A DNA stretch of 7,260 bases from contig JAADFY010000060.1 in the NCBI GenBank assembly GCA_013152625.1, positions 1 to 7,260 of the forward strand. The letters are read 5' to 3'. Under the pieces are notes generated by a model. The model made no database searches. It had not been told where the DNA came from and saw only the letters and a program-made list of their open reading frames with translations. The position numbers and the translations under genes were made by a program. Shown in pieces: positions 1-6,665 of this stretch; positions within the stretch are counted from its first letter, which is position 1, and each line of letters opens with the position of its first letter. Source of the DNA: Alphaproteobacteria bacterium (GTDB taxonomy: Bacteria; Pseudomonadota; Alphaproteobacteria; Rhizobiales; Devosiaceae).

Positions 1-390
1 AAAATTCACGGTCTTTCCCCGCCGTTTGCCAATCGCTCCGCTGCCGTACGGGGTGTTTGTGGTCATGCGAACTTCATACTGATTGGCGGCGCTGTTGTAG
101 GCCATGGCGCCGCGCATATCCAGTTTGCCTGCCGCCAGGGCACACAAGCCCTTGAATACAACCTTGCCGGGCCCGGCATCGGTGATGGTCAGGTTACACA
201 AAACCGTCTCTGATGAGCTGGCCCCGGCAAACCGGGTGGTGCCCCGTCCGCGCCAATCTCCTTCATAGGAATCCACCAGTTCGATATCCGCCGGTGCCGC
301 CAGCACAACAGGCGCCCCGAACGCCCCCAGCGCTATGGCGCCAACGCCTGCCGCAACTGCCGTTTGCCGCATATATTTAAGCCAGATCAT
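1..390 (-). CDS. Small exported protein of unknown function (C-terminus cut by window edge)
   Basis: The frame is open from ATG at 390 to base 1, giving 130 residues with no stop, so the C-terminus is missing. The start overlaps the last 14 bases of the upstream transporter gene and has a strong ribosome site (GGAAGG, 7 bases before ATG); an internal ATG at residue 7 is a weaker alternative. The N-terminus has a basic stretch (K5, R8), a hydrophobic core at about 11-31 and an AxA-like end (LAAPA, about 30-34), so a Sec signal peptide and a periplasmic or extracellular location are inferred. The mature part begins with YEGDWRGRG (42-50) and has two cysteines (C65, C83) that could form a disulfide. 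The Trp/Gly-rich opening and the Cys-containing strands recall small exported proteins common in rhizobia, probably beta-rich, but I cannot name a family. Coupling to an RND-type transporter suggests a shared role. Confidence 0.75.
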   Translation of the reverse strand, partial: MIWLKYMRQTAVAAGVGAIALGAFGAPVVLAAPADIELVDSYEGDWRGRGTTRFAGASSSETVLCNLTITDAGPGKVVFKGLCALAAGKLDMRGAMAYNSAANQYEVRMTTNTPYGSGAIGKRRGKTVNF

Positions 391-2635
391 TTTTTTTCCT
401 TCCAATCGACTGGTACCACTGCGCCCCGCCAATCAATATTGATGGCAATATGAACAAATCTCCCAACAATGCAAACAGCAGTGTCAGTACTGTTAGTGTT
501 CCGAACAAGGCCACCTGAGGAAGCGCGGAAAATATGACAACCGCGTTGCCTGCGCACAGGATCAGTGTCGTGGCCACAAGCGCCGGCCCCACCCGGTTAA
601 GTGTTCGCTCAACTGATTCTTTTACGTCTATGCCCAGTTGCCGCGCCCGTTGATAGTGGGCAAGAAAATGAATGGTGTCATCCACCGCAATTCCAAAAGC
701 GATGGTCAGGGAAATCACCGTGGTGATTTGCAACCCCTGACCGGACAACCACAGGTAGAGTTCGGTGCCAAGGATAGGCAGGAAGTTGGGTATGATCGAA
801 ATAAGAGCCATTTTCCAGCTTCGAAAGGCGATGCCGATCAGAATAATAGCCAGAACTACCGCCAGCGTCAGGCCCTGCTGAAGCGAGCGAATCATTTTTA
901 CGCTGCCAAACGATGAGAGCACCCGGAACCCGGCCACCTGGGCGGAATCAATGCCGGCAGCGGCCAGATCGGCGCGCAATTTAATGACAATATCCTGAAT
1001 TTCCTGGGAGGAGGTGTTGGTGGGCGTAAAGGCGGTCACCATGGCCATGGTGCCGTCATCGGTGATAAAACGCCGTTTGAGGAATGGTCCCACCGCGTCA
1101 AATATCTGGGCGCGGGTGAACCCGCTGTCGGCGTAAAATGTAAAGCTGGCGGCTGAAATGACCTTGTTCTTGCCGAAATTTTCCTCGGCGATGCTGTGCG
1201 CCAGTTGAATGGTGGCAAAATCCTTGTCGGTGACATCGGCGACGCCATCTTCAAGGCGCAGGGAAATATATATTGGGGCCACCCCGCCCACCCCTTCATC
1301 GATCTGGGACGAGGTTTCCAGCGCTTCGGAGCCCTTGGGCAGGAAATCGCGAAAGGAAAAATCGGGCCGCAAACTGAAATGGGGGATCAGCAGCAAAAGG
1401 AAAAAGACAATGGAAACGGGCAGAACAATTTTTGCGTGTTTTTTGGCCAAAGACCAGGCCATGGGGATCATGGCGGTCACCGCCACCGAGGGCGACCGTT
1501 TTGGCTTGAAACCCATCCGGACCGCAAAGCGCAATGCCAGCGGCAGGAACGTCACCAAAGCCACATAGGCAATGGCGACCGCCAAAGCCCCCGAAGCGGC
1601 AAATTCCTGAATGGCCTGACTTTGGGTAATCCCAAGCGATCCAAAAGCGATCACAGTGGTAATTGAGGTCAGCGCGCAGGCCGGACTGACCCGTTCCACC
1701 GTCTGGCGAATGGCGTCATAGGGGTCCTCGCCCTCGTTCCATAATCGCATCCAGTAAAAACAGAAATAAAGGCTCTCCGCGAAGGCGATCACCATCACCA
1801 GCGCGGTTACGATGTTGGTCAAAAAGGTAAAGGAGCCAAAAAGAAGCGTAACCCCGCCCAGCACCCACAGCACCGATAACAGTGGTGTCAGGGTCGCCAG
1901 AAATGCGCCCCAGAACGATCGAAACACCAGAAACGAGGTCAAAAAGCCTAAAATCATGCCGGAAACGGTAAAGACGAACTGATCCTGCAAACTGGCTTTG
2001 ATCAACTCCGAGGTCCACACGGGCGGCCCGGTCAACTCGATATTGTAGTCCGGGCTTTCATAGTCGGCCACCAGTTCGCGTAAACTGGCAATCATGCCGT
2101 CATCGCCGAATTCGGCGATCATTTCCTGATTTGGAAACAGGATCATGACCAGCCCGCGATTGTCTGCCATGACCAGATTGCGCATCATGGGGTCGTTTTC
2201 GCGCAGATCGGTCAGGGCGGCGGCCACTTCCGCCCGGGTCTGCATGTTCTCCGGCACCGCCGGTACGGTCTGACCTTCCTGTTCGGAGGGTTGCCGGAGG
2301 GAAAACGGCGACAGGGTGCCAAACGCGAATTCATTGAGTTCGAGCTCGAACGCGAGTTCGCGCAAGCGCTCCAGAACCGCCGGTTCGGTCAATTTATCTG
2401 ATGTTACAAGAACATAGGCGTCGTTTTCGAAAGTGCCGAATGTCTCGCGAAGGTTGATATATTGTTCGTATTCGATCCCGGAGCCGCGATACATGCGCAA
2501 CAGATCGCCATCGATGTTCAGGCGCGGAAACTGGGCCAGGAACATCGCGGTGACCGCAAGGACGAGAATTGCTGCTGTGCGGGGGAATTTGAGCGTTAAC
2601 AGGCCTAAACGCTCCAGGCCAAAACCGATCGACAA
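377..2635 (-). CDS. RND-superfamily (MMPL/SSD-type) inner-membrane transporter
   Basis: The product has 752 residues and the classical duplicated RND layout. One membrane segment (about 19-36) is followed by a periplasmic domain (about 37-218), a bundle of five segments (about 220-372), a seventh segment (about 402-420), a second periplasmic domain (about 421-585) and a final bundle of five (about 586-735). The second bundle carries GIAVDDTIHF (648-657), the acidic pair expected of proton-coupled RND/MMPL proteins. The matching place in the first bundle reads FAESLYF (285-291), so the two halves are not equivalent. It is shorter than HAE1-type drug pumps (over 1000 residues) and resembles the MMPL exporters that move lipids or hydrophobic compounds; the substrate is unknown. 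The start is TTG, supported by GGAG upstream and by a sensible N-terminus just ahead of segment 1. A small exported protein gene overlaps the end. No periplasmic adaptor or outer-membrane channel gene is visible. Confidence 0.9.
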   Translation of the reverse strand: MSIGFGLERLGLLTLKFPRTAAILVLAVTAMFLAQFPRLNIDGDLLRMYRGSGIEYEQYINLRETFGTFENDAYVLVTSDKLTEPAVLERLRELAFELELNEFAFGTLSPFSLRQPSEQEGQTVPAVPENMQTRAEVAAALTDLRENDPMMRNLVMADNRGLVMILFPNQEMIAEFGDDGMIASLRELVADYESPDYNIELTGPPVWTSELIKASLQDQFVFTVSGMILGFLTSFLVFRSFWGAFLATLTPLLSVLWVLGGVTLLFGSFTFLTNIVTALVMVIAFAESLYFCFYWMRLWNEGEDPYDAIRQTVERVSPACALTSITTVIAFGSLGITQSQAIQEFAASGALAVAIAYVALVTFLPLALRFAVRMGFKPKRSPSVAVTAMIPMAWSLAKKHAKIVLPVSIVFFLLLLIPHFSLRPDFSFRDFLPKGSEALETSSQIDEGVGGVAPIYISLRLEDGVADVTDKDFATIQLAHSIAEENFGKNKVISAASFTFYADSGFTRAQIFDAVGPFLKRRFITDDGTMAMVTAFTPTNTSSQEIQDIVIKLRADLAAAGIDSAQVAGFRVLSSFGSVKMIRSLQQGLTLAVVLAIILIGIAFRSWKMALISIIPNFLPILGTELYLWLSGQGLQITTVISLTIAFGIAVDDTIHFLAHYQRARQLGIDVKESVERTLNRVGPALVATTLILCAGNAVVIFSALPQVALFGTLTVLTLLFALLGDLFILPSILIGGAQWYQSIGRKKNDLA
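398..403 (-). promoter_or_regulatory. Ribosome binding site of the small exported protein
   Basis: On the minus strand GGAAGG is followed by seven A residues and then ATG at 390. It lies inside the last codons of the transporter gene (the KKND region). This is the strongest Shine-Dalgarno match among the starts in this window and decides the ATG at 390 over the internal ATG at 372. The overlap suggests that ribosomes ending on the transporter message re-initiate here. Confidence 0.65.
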
Positions 2636-2865
2636 GTTCGTTTATCTCCACTACGCCCCGGCAAGATTCGCCGAAAGTCCTAGTGGGATATGTGCGTTGC
2701 GTCCAGCGTCTGGGGGAAATTGTGTGCGCGTTCCGGCGCAACTGTTGCTGTTTGACACTATTTTTATGGCGATCGGGCCGGAACCCGCGCCGTTTTTCGC
2801 TACGCCATGGTCAAATTAGGCAATCCCACGATGATCAGGATGCTCACCCCGGTCTGTGACCCAGA
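2636..2865. other. Non-coding upstream region of the RND transporter gene
   Basis: About 230 bases lie between the palindromic element and the transporter start. I see no credible small gene or RNA gene on either strand. A promoter for the transporter unit is expected here because the preceding operon ends at 2964, but no convincing -35/-10 pair was found on the minus strand. Small dyads are present: TGCGC/GCGCA with a 6-base loop at 2725-2740, and GGTC/GACC with a 3-base loop at 2851-2861. Either could be an operator, but neither is distinctive enough to call. The stretch at 2758-2767 is AT-rich compared with its surroundings. Confidence 0.5.
2644..2649 (-). promoter_or_regulatory. Ribosome binding site supporting a TTG start of the RND transporter
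   Basis: GGAGAT on the minus strand lies 8 bases before the TTG at 2635. No in-frame ATG is available until residue 31, which lies inside the first membrane segment, so this site and the membrane topology together decide the TTG start. A GTG overlapping the same site is out of frame with the gene. Confidence 0.6.
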
Positions 2866-2965
2866 GCGTTTCCAGGATAAGTGGATCCGGTTATCCGGTT
2901 CGGAAACGCGATAGATTAAAGACATAGAGCCCTGTTTTGAGTCCATCAAAAACAGGATTTGCTCT
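2866..2965. repeat. Composite intergenic palindromic element (RIME-like), two hairpins
   Basis: Hairpin A is 2866-2909. Its outer arms GCGTTTCC (2866-2873) and GGAAACGC (2902-2909) are exact inverted copies, and inside them GGATAA (2875-2880) pairs with TTATCC (2891-2896) around a 10-base loop containing GGATCC. Hairpin B is 2926-2965. Arms AGAGC (2926-2930) and GCTCT (2961-2965) enclose CCTGTTTTGA (2931-2940) and its near-exact complement at 2946-2956, with one bulged base, a four-base bulge at 2957-2960 and a 5-base loop. An AT-rich linker joins them. From memory, this architecture resembles the mobile-looking palindromic repeats (RIME class) scattered between genes of rhizobia and relatives. 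The stop codon of the UxaA-type gene (2964-2966) overlaps the edge of hairpin B. On the minus strand hairpin B is not followed by a U-run, so it is not a standard intrinsic terminator, though it could protect the 3' end of the operon message. Confidence 0.65.
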
Positions 2966-4172
2966 AAACCGGCAGGCACGACGGGCCGATGGGGTCGAAA
3001 CTCTTGTAGGTTAAAATAAATTCGAAATGGCCCAGTTCCTCCGATTTGGTGGTGGCACCGGCTGCCACCGCCAGGACCTGATCGTATATTTCGGTGCCAA
3101 TTGCAGCAATGGAGGCGGCTCCGGTCATGATGCGTCCGGCGTTGATGTCCATGTCCTCGCGCAACCGCTCGTACATTTGCGGGTTGGCGGCGATCTTGAT
3201 TACCGGTCCGAGGGCCGAGCCAACCACCGATCCCCGCCCGGTGACGAACAGGGTCATGTGGGCCCCCGACGCCATCATCTCGACGATTTCGGCGTTGTCG
3301 GAAATGTTGGGAAACCCGAAACGCACCTCGCCATCGGGCACCACGTCCATCAGGTAAAGGCCGCCTCTGGGGGGCACGTCGCCGGGCTTGATCAGGCCGC
3401 TTATTCTCGACTGGCCGGATTTGGCGTAAGCGCCCATGGATTTTTCCTCGATGGTGGTCAGGCCACCCTCGGCATTGCCGGCGGCAAAACTGCCATAGCC
3501 CAGCGTTGCGTAATAGCGGGCGGCCTTGTGCACCGAGGCGCGCAATTCCTCGGCCAGGGCAGGGGTCGCAGCCCGGCTGGCCATGATTTCTTCGCAACCG
3601 ATCAGCTCGCCGGTTTCCTCAAAGATACAGGTGGCGCCGGCTGCAACCAGACGGTCAAAGGCGTGCCCCACGGCGGGGTTGCCTGAAATACCGCTGGTGC
3701 CGTCGGAGCCGCCGCACACCGTTGCCACCACCAGATCGGAAATTTTCATGGGCACTTTGGGTGTTCTGGCCAGTCGGGCCACCGCGTCGGCCACCCAGGC
3801 CTGGCCGGCGGCGATGGTGGACCGGGTGCCGCCATTGGCCTGGATGACCAGGGTTTTTACCGGTCGTCCGCTATCGGCAATGACCTTTTCGAGTTTGTGG
3901 CGGTTAAAGCTCTCGCAGCCCAGTGAGACCAGCAGCACGGCGCCGGTATTGGGATGGGTGCAGAGGCGTTCGAGCATGGTCTGGGCATATTCGTTGGGAA
4001 AGCAGCCCGGAAAGCCGATGATGTGGCTGTGGGCGCTGGTGGGGTGAGCGATTTGCCGGGCCACATGATGGGCGCACTCCACCAGATAGACCACAGCGAC
4101 CAGATTTCGAATGCCGGTGCGCCCGTCTTTTCGCTGGTATCCTGACAGGGGTGTGTTTTTCCGGTCGCTCAT
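2964..4172 (-). CDS. UxaA-family dehydratase, large catalytic subunit (altronate/galactarate dehydratase-like)
   Basis: The 402-residue product matches the C-terminal domain of the altronate/galactarate dehydratase family along its whole length. Visible blocks are GYQRKDGRTGIRN (11-23), a GCFPN turn (56-60), SLGCE (83-87), QANGGTRSTI (111-120), the signature CGGSDGTSGISGNPAVG (153-169), ETGELIGCEE (186-195), GNAEGGLTTIEEKSMGA (232-248), TGRGSVVG (311-318) and DMDINAGRI (340-348). Members are metal-dependent lyases that remove water from sugar acids to give 2-keto-3-deoxy acids; one branch (SuyB) removes sulfite from (2R)-sulfolactate. The start overlaps the stop of the small SAF-domain gene by 4 bases (ATGA), so the two halves are made together and very likely form one enzyme that is a single chain in E. 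coli UxaA. Substrate is not determined. The neighbouring enolase-type enzymes and mutarotase favour a sugar acid over sulfolactate. The stop lies in a palindromic element. Confidence 0.9.
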   Translation of the reverse strand: MSDRKNTPLSGYQRKDGRTGIRNLVAVVYLVECAHHVARQIAHPTSAHSHIIGFPGCFPNEYAQTMLERLCTHPNTGAVLLVSLGCESFNRHKLEKVIADSGRPVKTLVIQANGGTRSTIAAGQAWVADAVARLARTPKVPMKISDLVVATVCGGSDGTSGISGNPAVGHAFDRLVAAGATCIFEETGELIGCEEIMASRAATPALAEELRASVHKAARYYATLGYGSFAAGNAEGGLTTIEEKSMGAYAKSGQSRISGLIKPGDVPPRGGLYLMDVVPDGEVRFGFPNISDNAEIVEMMASGAHMTLFVTGRGSVVGSALGPVIKIAANPQMYERLREDMDINAGRIMTGAASIAAIGTEIYDQVLAVAAGATTKSEELGHFEFILTYKSFDPIGPSCLPV

Positions 4173-4519
4173 AGCCCGTCTTCCGAACGGTTTGCCCCAT
4201 GGGGCGGCATTGGGGGCGTTTGAGCCGGTTGCAAAGCGTAGCTGGCGGTATAGTCGCTTTTCAGATTGTGCAGGTGCACATGGTCGCCTGGCCGGATCGA
4301 AGCGGTGGCCGAGCCGATAGGCACGCCGTATTTGATGATCTTGTCACCCGGCAAAATATCCCGGCGGGCGATTTTGTGGCCCATAGAGAGCGGCGCCGAC
4401 ATTGCGACATGGATCCCCTCGATCAAGATTGGCTCGCCGTGTCCAAGGGGCACCCGTGCCACCAGAACATTGTCCTTCGGGGACAAAAGGATGAGCCGGT
4501 CATCGGTTTGATCGGACAT
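4169..4519 (-). CDS. SAF-domain protein, small subunit of split UxaA-family dehydratase
   Basis: This 116-residue protein matches the N-terminal SAF domain of altronate dehydratase. The core runs from about residue 8 to 90, with DNVLVAR (16-22), GHKIARRDILPGDKIIKYG (47-65), PIGSAT (67-72) and the family ending GDHVHLHNLKSDYT (78-91). In fused enzymes this domain sits before the catalytic domain and helps shape the active site; in split systems such as SuyA/SuyB it is a separate subunit. Here it is followed by a proline-rich tail of about 20 residues (PAQTPPMPPHG region) beyond the SAF fold, perhaps a relic of the linker. ATG at 4519 is 12 bases after the upstream stop, with a modest AGGG site about 10 bases ahead. 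The stop overlaps the start of the large subunit by 4 bases. Confidence 0.88.
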   Translation of the reverse strand: MSDQTDDRLILLSPKDNVLVARVPLGHGEPILIEGIHVAMSAPLSMGHKIARRDILPGDKIIKYGVPIGSATASIRPGDHVHLHNLKSDYTASYALQPAQTPPMPPHGANRSEDGL

Positions 4520-4531
4520 CTTGTTTATACC

Positions 4532-5644
4532 CTAAACCACTGCAATCGTTGCATTTTCAATGAAATCCCAGTCCAGTTCGGCCCCAAGGCCGGGGCTTTC
4601 GGGCAATGTGGCAATGCCGTTGGCAATGGGCAACGGCTCGCGCAGGCCGAAACTGTAAATGTCCATGGGCCATAACAGCTCGAAATAAGTGTTGTTTTTA
4701 ACCGCGCCGCAAAGGTGCAGGTTCACCAGTTCGAGGGGGTGAAATATGGTGGTGTGCAGTTCGCAATTCATGTGGAAGGCTTCGGCCAGCCGGGCGGTTT
4801 TAAGCGCCCCGGTGATACCGCCGGACCAGCTGACATCGGCCCGGACCGCGTCCACCACCCGACCCGCAATGCATTCGGCCACCGAGTAGGGGTGTTTGGC
4901 GAGAACCTCGGTGCCGACCACCGGAATGTCGAGGATATGGGTCAGTTCTCTTAACGCGCTGAAATTTTCGTCGGGCAGGGGTTCTTCGAGCCACAAGAAG
5001 TCCAGCGTTTCCAGTTCGCGCCCCAGCTTTATGGCTTCTTCAAGGGTGTAGGGGGCCACCGGATCGGACATGAGGGTAAATTTGGCGCCCACTGCCGAAC
5101 GCACCGCCCGGTGAATTTCAATATCTTCTTCCAGCGATTTGCCCGGCGGGTGAATTTTATAGGCTTTCAGGCCGGCGTCGCGCACAGCGCACGCCTCAGT
5201 GGCATAGGCGGACGCATCGGGCAGAATCGGGGAAGAGGCATAGACCGGAATTGAGCTGCGTGCCCCGCCAATGTAGCGCCAGAGGGGCTGGCTGGCCGCC
5301 TCGGCCCCCAACAGCCACAAGCAGCAATCCAGAGGGCCATAAAGATAGATGGGCACATGGTGCCACCAGCGGTCGGCCACCCGCCAGTCGTGCCAGATCA
5401 GTTCGCGGTCCAACGCGTTGCGGCCCACCAGAAACGGGCGAAGCGAGGCGGCGGCCATGTGGCCCGCCCCCAGGGCCGAGCGTCCCGCAAAACCAAACAT
5501 GGAGGCTTTGTGGCCGCTTTGGGTGACCAGGGTGTAGACGAGAAATTCGAGGCCATCCCGGGCCATTCCGTCCCGCATGGCGGCCCCGGAAAAGGCGGCA
5601 CCCTCGTGGCGGCAACAGCGAATTTGCAGTTCGGTTATCTGCAC
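4532..5644 (-). CDS. Mandelate racemase/muconate lactonizing (enolase superfamily) enzyme, divergent
   Basis: The 370-residue product has the usual size and two-part build: a capping domain (about 1-125) and a TIM-like barrel (about 130-350). Expected metal ligands are present as D194, E220 and E246, spaced 26 and 26 as in mandelate racemase. The Asp-His pair is D270 and H297 (27 apart, as in the reference enzyme), and E322 is a candidate for the oxyanion-side glutamate. Where the subgroup normally has Lys-x-Lys, this protein has K163-I-H165, and the first ligand sits in SDPV instead of the common DAN. The second acid/base residue therefore appears changed, which points to a distinct reaction, probably dehydration or epimerisation of a sugar acid; the substrate is unknown. 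The start is GTG, 3 bases after the RraA-family stop, with only a weak ribosome site, so it is probably translationally coupled. It differs clearly from the enolase-family enzyme at the head of the operon. Confidence 0.88.
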   Translation of the reverse strand: MQITELQIRCCRHEGAAFSGAAMRDGMARDGLEFLVYTLVTQSGHKASMFGFAGRSALGAGHMAAASLRPFLVGRNALDRELIWHDWRVADRWWHHVPIYLYGPLDCCLWLLGAEAASQPLWRYIGGARSSIPVYASSPILPDASAYATEACAVRDAGLKAYKIHPPGKSLEEDIEIHRAVRSAVGAKFTLMSDPVAPYTLEEAIKLGRELETLDFLWLEEPLPDENFSALRELTHILDIPVVGTEVLAKHPYSVAECIAGRVVDAVRADVSWSGGITGALKTARLAEAFHMNCELHTTIFHPLELVNLHLCGAVKNNTYFELLWPMDIYSFGLREPLPIANGIATLPESPGLGAELDWDFIENATIAVV

Positions 5645-5647
5645 CGG

Positions 5648-6298
5648 TCAGAACTTGCCGTATTTGAGGTAGGCATCCCGGGGATCGACGCCCGCCAGAA
5701 TGGCCGTGCGCACCTTGTTTTCGGTCTGCATGGCGGCAATGGACTGTTCGATGATTTCATCGAGATCGGCGGCGGGAATGCGCACCATGCCGTCGCGGTC
5801 GCCATGGAGCCAGTCGCCGGGGCGGATCTGCACATTGCCGATCATGATGTCGATTTCAACGCCGGTGGGGAGCCATTGGCCCACAATGTCCTTTGGCGTG
5901 TGATGGGTGCGCCAGCTGGCAAATCCCAGTTTCAGTATAAAATTGGCGTCGCGCAGGGCCCCGTCAAGAACGCAGCCGAGGACGCCTCTGGCGTGCAGGG
6001 TTTCGGCGGATAGCTCGCCCATCTGGGCCAGGGCATGGGTGTGGGGCTGGGCCGTCCAGATGTGCCCCGGTTTGCATTTCGACAAAAGCCCGGTCCAGGC
6101 AAGAAGGGTTTCGTGGGGATCGGCCTTTTCGTCCAGCCGGCCTTCGATGGTGAAGGCGGGCCCGCACAGGGTCATTTCCGGCTGAAGCGGGGTGATTCGG
6201 GGCGGCAGGGTGAAATTGGCGTGGCCCATGGTGCGCATGACATCGTGTATGACCCCGGTATAGCACGATCCAAGCCGTTCAATGCGCGCATCAGTCAT
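5648..6298 (-). CDS. RraA-family protein (aldolase/decarboxylase type)
   Basis: The 216-residue product has the RraA fold signatures: GVIHDVM near the N-terminus (15-21), GELSAETLHARG (94-105), DGALRD (112-117) with the R-D pair that binds substrate and metal in HMG/CHA aldolase (R116, D117), and GDRDGMVRIP (166-175) near the end. Family members include 4-hydroxy-4-methyl-2-oxoglutarate aldolase/oxaloacetate decarboxylase as well as the RNase E regulator RraA. Conservation of the glycine/acidic and R-D motifs and the catabolic setting favour an enzyme, probably cleaving or decarboxylating a 2-keto acid made by the neighbouring dehydratases. Older names such as dimethylmenaquinone methyltransferase for this family are unreliable. 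ATG at 6298 overlaps the mutarotase stop by 8 bases, with AGG about 9 bases ahead. The downstream gene starts 3 bases after its stop. Confidence 0.88.
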   Translation of the reverse strand: MTDARIERLGSCYTGVIHDVMRTMGHANFTLPPRITPLQPEMTLCGPAFTIEGRLDEKADPHETLLAWTGLLSKCKPGHIWTAQPHTHALAQMGELSAETLHARGVLGCVLDGALRDANFILKLGFASWRTHHTPKDIVGQWLPTGVEIDIMIGNVQIRPGDWLHGDRDGMVRIPAADLDEIIEQSIAAMQTENKVRTAILAGVDPRDAYLKYGKF

Positions 6299-6656
6299 GG
6301 TGGAACACCTGCTCCATCATGGCCCACCATTCGCCCTCTTTGCGGGTTTTGAGGGGCTCTTGCAGGGGCATGCAGATGGCCCACCAGTCTTTGGTGCGCG
6401 GATCGTCGGCCATTTTGGCCGCATCGGCGGCAAAGTCGGTGCCGGTATAGTCCCAATAGCCAAACAGCAGGTTTTCCGGCTCTTTTAGAAAAATCGAGTA
6501 GTTGGTGATGTTGCATTCGCTGATTTTGGCCAGGATTTCGGGCCAGACATTGGCGTGCAAGTGCTTGTATTGTGCGATCTGGTCGGGCTTGACGCCAATA
6601 ACCATTGCCATGGGTTTTACGGGGGGTAAGGGTTTTACGGGGTTCTTGGGTTTCAC
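6291..6656 (-). CDS. L-rhamnose mutarotase-family protein (RhaM/YiiL-like)
   Basis: Residues 16-121 align with E. coli RhaM (YiiL): the MAMVIGVKPD strand, HANVWPEI (34-41) with H34 at the place of the catalytic His, NYSIFL (52-57), the W91-W92 pair and MEQVFHHD at the C-terminus. Such proteins interconvert alpha and beta anomers of L-rhamnose; relatives act near L-fucose and other sugars, so the substrate is open. No rhamnose isomerase or kinase is visible, and the neighbours point to an oxidative sugar-acid route. Two starts compete. GTG at 6656 has a good AAAGGA site 9 bases ahead and gives 121 residues with a Lys/Pro-rich repeat leader (PVKP units). ATG at 6611 gives the family-typical length of 106 residues but has no ribosome site. 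I chose GTG on the ribosome site. The gene begins 5 bases after the preceding stop and overlaps the RraA-family gene by 8 bases. Confidence 0.87.
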   Translation of the reverse strand: MKPKNPVKPLPPVKPMAMVIGVKPDQIAQYKHLHANVWPEILAKISECNITNYSIFLKEPENLLFGYWDYTGTDFAADAAKMADDPRTKDWWAICMPLQEPLKTRKEGEWWAMMEQVFHHD

Positions 6657-6665
6657 GGGGGCTAA
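6612..6665. repeat. Three-copy 18-base tandem repeat at the mutarotase start
   Basis: Three adjacent 18-base units occupy 6612-6629, 6630-6647 and 6648-6665, each opening GGGTTTTACGGGG or, in the last, GGGTTTCACGGGG on the plus strand. Read on the minus strand in the mutarotase frame they encode xxPVKP hexads. The block ends exactly at the ATG (6609-6611) where the conserved protein begins, and it includes the preceding gene's stop codon (6662-6664) and the GTG start (6654-6656). Because 18 is a multiple of three, gain or loss of a unit would keep the reading frame. Confidence 0.85.

Noticed and set aside
2752..2757. TTGACA on the plus strand as a -35 box
   Set aside because: No suitable -10 hexamer follows at 16-18 bases, and there is no plus-strand gene downstream for it to serve.
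2433..2819. Plus-strand open frame entering the intergenic region before the transporter
   Set aside because: More than half is antisense to the transporter gene, the translation is rich in Arg and Pro with no domain, and it has no clear ribosome site.
2926..2965. Hairpin B as an intrinsic terminator of the catabolic operon
   Set aside because: The minus-strand sequence after the stem is not a U-run and the stem is AT-rich with bulges. It fits a palindromic repeat better, though a 3'-end role remains possible.
3027..3686. Long plus-strand open frame (219 codons) opposite the UxaA-type gene
   Set aside because: It lies wholly antisense to a gene with strong family motifs and its translation shows no recognisable domain. 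Such frames are common opposite GC-rich genes.
2964..4519. Assigning the split UxaA pair as SuyAB, (2R)-sulfolactate sulfo-lyase
   Set aside because: The split layout fits, but the rest of the operon points to sugar-acid metabolism and no sulfonate gene is visible. It was kept only as an alternative.
5357..6013. Plus-strand open frame (218 codons) opposite the RraA and second enolase-family genes
   Set aside because: It crosses the boundary of two well-supported minus-strand genes and has no family features, so it is an antisense shadow.
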